From Amorphoplanes digitatis (GTDB lineage Bacteria; Actinomycetota; Actinomycetes; Mycobacteriales; Micromonosporaceae), in contig NZ_JACHNH010000001.1 of the NCBI RefSeq assembly GCF_014205335.1, positions 8,054,501-8,118,500 of the forward strand: a stretch of 64,000 nt of DNA, given 5' to 3'. Shown in pieces: positions 58,339-64,000 of this stretch. The notes below the pieces were generated by a model, which saw nothing but the letters and a program-made list of their open reading frames with translations, searched no databases and was not told where the DNA came from. The translations under genes and the position numbers were made by a program. Each line of letters begins with the position of its first letter. Position 1 is the stretch's first letter.

Positions 58339-58786
58339 GCGGCGGCAGCTTCACGACGGTGACGAAGAACTCGTCGATCTGGCGGATCACCGCGATGAAG
58401 CGCTCGAAGTCGACCGGCTTGGTCACGTACGCGTTCGCGTGCAACTGGTAGCTGCGCAGGATGTCCTCGTCCGCCGCCGACGTGGTCAGCACAACCACCG
58501 GGATGCGGCACAGCTCGTCGTCCTTCTTGATCTCCTCGAGCACCTCGCGCCCGTCGCGGCGCGGCAGGTTGAGGTCGAGCAGGATCAGGTCGGGGCGCAC
58601 CGAGTTCTCATATGGAGCCTCGCGGCGCAGATAGGAGAGCGCCGCCGCGCCGTCGGAGACGACGGTGAGCCGGTTGCGGACCTTGTGCTCCTCGAACGCC
58701 TCCTGGGTCATCAGCACGTCGCCGGGGTCGTCCTCGACGAGCAGCACCTCGATGGGCGTGCCGTCCTGACGAATGGCACCGGTCAC
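58331..58786 (-). CDS. Single-domain response regulator (Rcp1-like receiver)
   Basis: This 151-residue protein is a receiver only, with Asp19-Asp20, phospho-acceptor Asp71 (LILLDLNLPRRDG), Thr in VVVLTTS and Lys123 (YVTKPVD). The form with EVLLVEDDPGDVLMTQEAF and the inserted YLRREAPYENSVRPD resembles receivers paired with phytochrome-type kinases (Rcp1). It lacks an output domain, so it passes phosphate or binds a partner. Its start overlaps the histidine-kinase stop (GTGA). Confidence 0.93.
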   Translation of the reverse strand: MTGAIRQDGTPIEVLLVEDDPGDVLMTQEAFEEHKVRNRLTVVSDGAAALSYLRREAPYENSVRPDLILLDLNLPRRDGREVLEEIKKDDELCRIPVVVLTTSAADEDILRSYQLHANAYVTKPVDFERFIAVIRQIDEFFVTVVKLPPRA

Positions 58787-60387
58787 GATGAGCCCCCTTT
58801 CGCAGCTTCCTGTGGCTCGCGCACCGGGACACCGGCCAGCAGCGGCAGGGTGAAGTAGATCGAGGCACCCTCGGCGACGTCATGATCGAGCCAAATCCGT
58901 CCACCATGGTATTCGACGATCTTCTTGACGATGGCCAGCCCGATGCCGGTGCCCTCGTAGGCGTCCCGGGCGTGCAGCCGCTGGAAGATCACGAAGACCT
59001 TGTCGGCGAACTCCGCCTCGATGCCGATGCCGTTGTCGCGGACGTTGATCCGCCACTCCTGCTCCTGAAGCTCCGCGGAGACGGTGACGACCGGCGGCAC
59101 GCCGGGCCGGCGGAACTTCAGCGAGTTGCCGATCAGGTTGACGAAGAGCGTGGTGAGCAGCGGCTCCTCGCCCTCCACCGTCGGCAGGCCGGCCCAGACG
59201 ATCTCCGCGTCCGCGCCGCCCCGCCCCTCCAGCTGCGACCTGACCTCGGTGAGCACCCGGTCCAGGTCGACGTCCGTGAAGCCCGCGGTGAGCCGCCCGA
59301 TCCGGGAGAACGCCAGCAGGTCATTGATCAGTTGCTGCATCCGCTGCGCGCCGTCCACCGCGAAGCCGATGTACTGGTCGGCGCGCTCGTCCAGCTTGCC
59401 CGCGTACCGGCGCTGTAGCAGCTGGCAGAAGCTGGCCACCTTGCGGAGCGGCTCCTGGAGGTCGTGCGAGGCGACGTAGGCGAACTGCTCGAGGTCGCGG
59501 TTGGAGCGGGTCAGCTCCTCCGCCTGCACCTTGAGCTGCTCGTTGACCCACTCGATCTGCCGGCGCGCCTCGCGTACCTCGGACAGCTCGGCGGAGATCT
59601 GCCGGCGCATCCCGTCGACGTCGGCGGCCAGCGTGCGCAGCTCGGGCGAGCCCTCGCTGGTGATGGCCCGGTCGTAGTCGCCGCGGGCGACCTCGCGGAC
59701 CTGCTCGGCCAGGTCGGTGACCGGCCGGGTGACCAGGCGGTCGAGCAGCAGCAGCAGCGCGGCACCGGCGAGGATCACCACGACCGCGGCGAAGACCTCG
59801 AGGCCGACGAGGACCGAGCCCGTGCGCTTGGCGTCGTCGGCGGACTTCTGGCGGACGATCAGGATCTCGGCCTGTAGGTCGCTGATCGAGGCCCGCAGCG
59901 CGTCGAACTCCCTGGTGCCGGCCGCGTCGACAAGCGCCTGGCCGGCCTCGGGGCCCTGCGCGCGAACGGTGTTGATCAACGGGTCGGCGACGGCGGCCCG
60001 CCAGAGGCCCGCCCGTTGCCGCACCAGCGCCAGCCCCGCGCTGATCCTGGGGTCGGCCGTACCGTCCTCCTCGTTGAACTTCTCGATCTCGGAGAGGAGC
60101 CGCTCCTGGGCGGCCAGCCCGTCCGTGTACGGCCTGAGATTGCCCTCGTTGCCGCTGATCGCGAAACCGCGGACCCCGGTCTCCTGGTCGACGGCCGCGG
60201 TGCTGAGCCTCTCGCCGGCAGCCCGCATCGGGGTGGTCGTGTTGAGGATGACGTCGATCTGCTCGTTGCTGCTCGCCGCGGTGATCGCGGCGAAAACGCC
60301 GAGCACGGTGAGCATCAGGCCGACGGCGAGACAGAGTGCGACCACCCGCCGGCGCAGTGTCCAGGTACGCACGCTGAGCAGGGTCAT
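58783..60387 (-). CDS. CHASE3-containing sensor histidine kinase
   Basis: This 534-residue membrane kinase has segment 1 at 14-36, an external CHASE3-like sensor (40-187) with DQETGVRGFAISGNEGNLRP, segment 2 at 190-215, HAMP (216-268), HisKA with phospho-acceptor His308 (YVASHDLQEPLRKVASF) and HATPase_c with NLIGNSLKFRRPG, VRDNGIGIE and GTGIGLAIVKK. The H-D-L-Q-E-P-L form matches cyanobacterial phytochrome-type kinases. The stop overlaps the Rcp1-like gene and the ATG overlaps the RR-PP2C gene (ATGA). Confidence 0.93.
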   Translation of the reverse strand: MTLLSVRTWTLRRRVVALCLAVGLMLTVLGVFAAITAASSNEQIDVILNTTTPMRAAGERLSTAAVDQETGVRGFAISGNEGNLRPYTDGLAAQERLLSEIEKFNEEDGTADPRISAGLALVRQRAGLWRAAVADPLINTVRAQGPEAGQALVDAAGTREFDALRASISDLQAEILIVRQKSADDAKRTGSVLVGLEVFAAVVVILAGAALLLLLDRLVTRPVTDLAEQVREVARGDYDRAITSEGSPELRTLAADVDGMRRQISAELSEVREARRQIEWVNEQLKVQAEELTRSNRDLEQFAYVASHDLQEPLRKVASFCQLLQRRYAGKLDERADQYIGFAVDGAQRMQQLINDLLAFSRIGRLTAGFTDVDLDRVLTEVRSQLEGRGGADAEIVWAGLPTVEGEEPLLTTLFVNLIGNSLKFRRPGVPPVVTVSAELQEQEWRINVRDNGIGIEAEFADKVFVIFQRLHARDAYEGTGIGLAIVKKIVEYHGGRIWLDHDVAEGASIYFTLPLLAGVPVREPQEAAKGGSS

Positions 60388-61577
60388 CGACCGCCTCCAC
60401 GGGAGATCAGCAGCATGGCGACGTCGTCGGCAAGCGGGCCGCCGTTGCCCTCCTCGGCCCGGCCGACCAGCCAGGCCGGCAGCGCCGCGAGCGGAACACC
60501 CTTCGCGGCCGGCCGGCCGAGCAGTCCGCAGAGGCCGTCCACGTCGAGGCGTTCGTCGCCGGCGCCGGTGCGCCCCTCGATCAGCCCGTCGGTGTACATC
60601 AGCAGGGACCAGTCGCCGCCGGGGAACTCCACCTCGGTCGCCGGCGTCGGTGCCGGCCGGACACCCAGGACGATGCCCCGGCGTGCGTCCACCGGCTCGG
60701 CCCGGTCGCCGGTGAGCAGCACCGGGGGCGGGTGGCCGGCCACCCGCACGGTGGCCCGGTTGCCGGCGAGGTCGATGACGGCCGACGCGACCGTGGCGAA
60801 GACCTCGCGGGCCCGGCGCTCGCTCATCAGCACCTGCTCCAGGGCGCCGAGGACCTGATCCTCCGGTACGCCGCCGAGCACCAGCGCCCGCCAGGCCACC
60901 CGGAGCTCGACGCCCAGCGCCGCCTCGTCCACGCTGTGCCCGCAGACGTCGCCGACGATCACGTGCAGCCGGTCCTCGCCGATCTGCACCACGTCGAAGA
61001 AGTCGCCGCCGAGCAGGCCCATCGCCCGCCCGGAGCGGTAGAACGTGTGCACCGCGACCTCGGTGGTCTGCATCAGCGGCTGCGGCAGCAGGCCGCGCTC
61101 GAGGCGCGCGGACTCGGCCTGGCGCAGCTCCACCTCGCGCAGCCGCCGCGCGTTCTCGTCCGCGCGCTTGCGCTCGACCGCGTAGCGCAGCGCCCGGATC
61201 AGCAGGACGCCGTCGACCTGGCCCTTGACCAGGTAGTCCTGCGCTCCCTCGGCCACGGCCGCCACGCCGAGGTGCTCGTCGGAGCGCCCGGTGAGCACGC
61301 ACACCGCGGCGCCGCCGGCCACCGAGAGCAGGCTGCGCAGCCCCTCGATGCCCTCGGCGTCGGGCAGGCCCAGGTCGAGCAGGACGCACTGCACGCCGTG
61401 CATCAGCGGCCGGGCCTCGCGCAGGCTGGTCGCCACCTGGAGGTCGAAGGACGCGCCGGCCTCGGCGAGCAGCTCGCGGACCAGGAACGCGTCGCCCTCG
61501 TCGTCCTCGACGAGCAGGATGCGCAGCCGCTCCGGGGCCGTCAGCGCGGTCGGCGAGCCGGCGAGAGAACGCTCCAT
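60384..61577 (-). CDS. Response regulator with PP2C/SpoIIE phosphatase output
   Basis: This 397-residue protein has an N-terminal receiver (about 18-135) with Asp25-Asp26, phospho-acceptor Asp68 (CVLLDLGLPDAEG) and Lys in YLVKGQ, a short coiled-coil, and a C-terminal SpoIIE/PP2C phosphatase domain (about 170-395) with GGDFFDVVQI, VIVGDVCGHSVDEA and PLADDVAMLLI. Such proteins (RsbU-type) dephosphorylate anti-anti-sigma factors. It is the first gene of an overlapped operon with the kinase, the second receiver, IMPase and SDR. Confidence 0.93.
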   Translation of the reverse strand: MERSLAGSPTALTAPERLRILLVEDDEGDAFLVRELLAEAGASFDLQVATSLREARPLMHGVQCVLLDLGLPDAEGIEGLRSLLSVAGGAAVCVLTGRSDEHLGVAAVAEGAQDYLVKGQVDGVLLIRALRYAVERKRADENARRLREVELRQAESARLERGLLPQPLMQTTEVAVHTFYRSGRAMGLLGGDFFDVVQIGEDRLHVIVGDVCGHSVDEAALGVELRVAWRALVLGGVPEDQVLGALEQVLMSERRAREVFATVASAVIDLAGNRATVRVAGHPPPVLLTGDRAEPVDARRGIVLGVRPAPTPATEVEFPGGDWSLLMYTDGLIEGRTGAGDERLDVDGLCGLLGRPAAKGVPLAALPAWLVGRAEEGNGGPLADDVAMLLISRGGGR

Positions 61578-61722
61578 CAACGCGCCACCCCGCACGGCAG
61601 GGCAACGACGGCACCGGCGCGGCGGGGACGCTTGATGGCTCGACTCCTTCGGGCGGGACCCGCTGATAGTCCACCACACGCTGCGGGTACACAACACCGG
61701 CCGCCGATGCCGGGCGGGGTAC

Positions 61723-62070
61723 TCACCCAGGCGGCCCGTACGAGGGATCCGCGGCGACCCGGCGGGCGTGCTCGGCGATCACCGCGCCGAGGATCCCGTG
61801 CAGCCGGCCGCAGTCGCGGCAGTGCAGATTCTCGTCGAGGCTCCGGCTGCCGCACGAGCTACAGGTACCCCGGTCGTCGGGATCCCGGTACGCCTCCAGC
61901 GCCCGGCACATCGCCCGGACGACATGGTCGCTGACCTGGAACGTCGCCTCCCCCAACGCGGTGCGCAGGCCGATGACGGCGACGGGGCCGGTGTCGGGCA
62001 CGGGGTCGTAGCAGGCAACGCGTTCGATGAACTCGGCGAACACGGCTGGGGGGTCGAGCGGGACGGTCAC
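61723..62070 (-). CDS. Small zinc-ribbon-like hypothetical protein
   Basis: This 115-residue protein has two CxxC pairs in a short interval: CSSCGSRS and then HCRDCGRLHG, in the pattern of a zinc ribbon. The N-terminal part (residues 1-60) is helical with no recognised family. GTG 62070 starts the gene; the promoter region lies between it and the divergent M28 gene, 66 bases away. Confidence 0.6.
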   Translation of the reverse strand: MTVPLDPPAVFAEFIERVACYDPVPDTGPVAVIGLRTALGEATFQVSDHVVRAMCRALEAYRDPDDRGTCSSCGSRSLDENLHCRDCGRLHGILGAVIAEHARRVAADPSYGPPG

Positions 62071-62136
62071 TGGACAAAGCTATGCCACCAGCCCCAACGA
62101 TCATCGGGGTACCCGGTCCGGGCCGCAGGCGCTTAG

Positions 62137-64000
62137 ATGTCAAACGTGAACGAACCCCGGATCGTGGCCGCCTCGCGCGCCCTGGCACGCCCCCCTCGGC
62201 GGGCGCTGACCGCCCTGGCCACAGTCCTGGCGCTCGCGGTGGTCGCGGCGCTGGCGTGGCAGTCCGTGCGGCCGCCCGCGGCCCGCCCGGCCGGCGCGCC
62301 CGCCTCCGACTTCAGCGCGGGCCGGGCGTTCGAGCGGGTCCAGGCGATCGCCACCGGGCCGCACGTGGCCGGCAGCGCGGCCAACTCGGCGGTCCGCGAC
62401 CAGGTGCTCGCCGCCCTGCGCGCCGCCGGACTCACCGCCGAGGTGCAGGACACCACGTCGGTGCAGGGCGGCGAGTTGTCCTCCAGCGCCGGCGGCACGG
62501 GCCTGGCCCGGGTCCGCAACGTCGTGGCGCTGCTGCCGGGCACCGCGTCGACCGGACGGATCTTCCTGGTCGCGCACTACGACTCGGCGCAGACCGGGCC
62601 GGGCGGCAACGACGACGCGGCCGGCACCGCGACCGTGCTGGAGGCGGCGCGCGCCCTGGCCGGCGGGCCGCGCCTGCGCAACGACGTCGTCTTCGTGCTG
62701 ACCGACGCCGAGGAGGCCTGCCTCTGCGGCGCGCAGGCCTTCGTCGAGCAGCATCCGCTGGCGCAGGGCGGCGGCGTGGTGCTCAACCTGGAGGCCCGCG
62801 GCAGCAGCGGCCCGGCGATCATGTTCGAGACGGCGGCGGACAACGCGGCCCTGGTCGGCGCGTTCGCGAAGGCGCCGAAGCCGGTGGGCACCTCGTTCGC
62901 GGTCGAGATCTACCGGCGGCTGCCGAACGACACGGACTTCACGGCGTTTCGCGAGCGGGGCTTCACGGGGCTGAACACCGCGTACATCGACGGCGCGGCG
63001 GTGTACCACGCGCCGACCGACACGCCGTCCGCGATGGATACCGACAGCCTGCAACACCTCGGCGACAACACGCTGGCGCTGGCCCGCGACCTGGGCGACC
63101 GCGACCTGGCCGGGCTGAGGTCCGGCGCGGACGCCACCTACTTCCCGGTGCCGGGCGGGCTCGCCGTCTACCCCGGCGCGCTGACCTGGCCGCTGGCCGC
63201 GCTGGCGCTGCTGGCCGAGCTCGCCCTGGCCTGGCTGGCCCGGCGCCGCGGCCTGGCCGGCACAGGCCGGCTCGCGGCGGGCTTCGGCCTGGCCCTGGTG
63301 CCGATCGTCGTGGTACCGGTGCTGGCCCAGCTCCTCTGGGCGCTGCTCAAGGTCATCCGTCCGGGGTACGCCGAGCTGCCCATCGACCCGTACCGCCCGT
63401 TCTGGTACAGGCTGGCGATCCTGGCGCTGGCCGCCCTCGTCGTCTTCGCCTGGTACGCGCTGCTGCGCCGCCGGCTGGGCCCGGCGGCGCTGGCGATCGG
63501 CGGCCTGGGCTGGCTGGCGGTGCTCGGGCTGGTGCTTGCCGCGTTCGCGCCCGGCGGGTCGTACCTGACGGCCCTGCCGGCCCTGGCGGGCGCGCTCGCC
63601 GGCATCGCCGCCGTGTTCCTGCGCGGCTGGTGGCCGGTGGTGGCGCTGGCGCTGGGCGCGGCGGTCGCGATCATCGTGCTGCTCCCGACCGTGATCATGT
63701 TCTTCCCGGCGCTCGGCCTGAACCTCGCGGCCTCCGGCGCGTTCATCGCCACCCTGCTGGGGCTCGCCCTCCTTCCGGTGATCGACCTGCTGCACCCGGA
63801 GGCGGGCGGCCAGCGTGGCATGGTCGCCGCCCGCGCCCGCCGGCTGGGCGCGCTGCCGGCGCTGGCGGCGGCGGTTGCCGTGCTGGCCTGCACCGCGACG
63901 GGCCTGGTCGTGGACCGCTTCGACGCGGCACACCCCGCGCCGACCCACCTCATGTACGCCCTGGACACCGACACCAACGAGGCGCTCTGGCTCAGCGCCG
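62137..64000 (+). CDS. M28-family membrane metallopeptidase, partial at window edge
   Basis: The 621 residues in the window begin with a basic N-terminus and a membrane segment (residues 22-42), then an extracytoplasmic M28 domain (about 60-360) with zinc ligands H147 and D149 (VAHYDSAQTG), D159/D160 (GGNDDAAGTA), E192/E193 (TDAEEACLCGA) and the His in AVYHAPTDT. Six or more membrane segments follow from about 348 on. It removes N-terminal amino acids from peptides. ATG 62137 is chosen because ATGTCAAACGTG is in frame and GTG 62146 lies just inside. The gene runs off the right edge. Confidence 0.9.
   Translation, partial: MSNVNEPRIVAASRALARPPRRALTALATVLALAVVAALAWQSVRPPAARPAGAPASDFSAGRAFERVQAIATGPHVAGSAANSAVRDQVLAALRAAGLTAEVQDTTSVQGGELSSSAGGTGLARVRNVVALLPGTASTGRIFLVAHYDSAQTGPGGNDDAAGTATVLEAARALAGGPRLRNDVVFVLTDAEEACLCGAQAFVEQHPLAQGGGVVLNLEARGSSGPAIMFETAADNAALVGAFAKAPKPVGTSFAVEIYRRLPNDTDFTAFRERGFTGLNTAYIDGAAVYHAPTDTPSAMDTDSLQHLGDNTLALARDLGDRDLAGLRSGADATYFPVPGGLAVYPGALTWPLAALALLAELALAWLARRRGLAGTGRLAAGFGLALVPIVVVPVLAQLLWALLKVIRPGYAELPIDPYRPFWYRLAILALAALVVFAWYALLRRRLGPAALAIGGLGWLAVLGLVLAAFAPGGSYLTALPALAGALAGIAAVFLRGWWPVVALALGAAVAIIVLLPTVIMFFPALGLNLAASGAFIATLLGLALLPVIDLLHPEAGGQRGMVAARARRLGALPALAAAVAVLACTATGLVVDRFDAAHPAPTHLMYALDTDTNEALWLSA

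Noticed and set aside
1..64000. CRISPR array or insertion sequence
   Set aside because: No regularly spaced direct repeats and no transposase or integrase signature were found; the only tandem repeat is the 22-base unit at 44410.

Overview
The window is about 70% G+C, uses GTG starts freely, and is packed with ATGA, GTGA and TGATG overlaps. It carries DUF3152, DUF3107, DUF1707, MoeZ, CsoR and IdeR-type boxes, many GTG-initiated regulators, and a partial second-type complex I cluster. This points to a filamentous actinobacterium, most likely Micromonosporaceae (Actinoplanes or Micromonospora relatives). That placement is an inference from gene content and order, not from a marker gene.

Layout. 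(1) 1-5.1 kb is an accessory-looking stretch behind a tRNA-Tyr gene. It has an orphan barstar-like immunity gene, a frameshifted pseudogene, a markedly lower-GC PD-(D/E)XK nuclease-like gene, and a four-gene operon that pairs two YbaB/EbfC-like small proteins and a membrane protein with a large WXG100-type protein. (2) 5.3-13.3 kb holds single genes and short operons: an AAC(3)-type acetyltransferase, a lipoprotein, MOSC and GNAT proteins, a luciferase-like monooxygenase, a DUF1707 protein, an MFS exporter and HtpX. (3) 13.4-25.0 kb is a partial NADH dehydrogenase locus (nuoB, then nuoC-H-I-J-K-L-M-N). An ECF sigma factor with its coupled membrane protein and a DUF2252 gene interrupt it. No nuoA, D, E, F or G lies in the window. 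(4) 25.0-32.4 kb has a PLP decarboxylase, a GPH-type transporter, a gamma-glutamyltransferase-like enzyme, a TetR/SDR divergent pair with two visible operators, a long perfect inverted repeat, an SAM methyltransferase and an alkyltransferase-like DNA-lesion protein.

(5) 32.4-44.2 kb looks like conserved actinobacterial core: proB-proA, moeZ, two DUF3152 metalloprotease-like proteins, an alpha/beta hydrolase, a Pro/Ala-rich protein, TetR, DUF3107 and a DEAD-box helicase. (6) 44.5-48.2 kb handles metals: heme oxygenase plus DUF2470 behind an IdeR-type box, then a CsoR-CopZ-His-rich membrane protein operon. (7) 48.3-64 kb is mostly envelope and signalling: an NlpC/P60 hydrolase, a RecQ helicase with a C-terminal phosphoribosyltransferase-like domain, a Ser/Thr kinase with an extracellular CBM2-like domain, a fused spermidine-synthase-like membrane protein, a coiled-coil secreted protein, and a translationally coupled phosphorelay operon (response regulator-PP2C, CHASE3 histidine kinase, Rcp1-like receiver, inositol monophosphatase, SDR). 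The window ends inside an M28 membrane peptidase gene.

The points most worth pursuing are the WXG100/YbaB-like operon beside the nuclease and orphan immunity gene, the split partial complex I locus, the RecQ-PRTase fusion and the kinase-CBM2 fusion.
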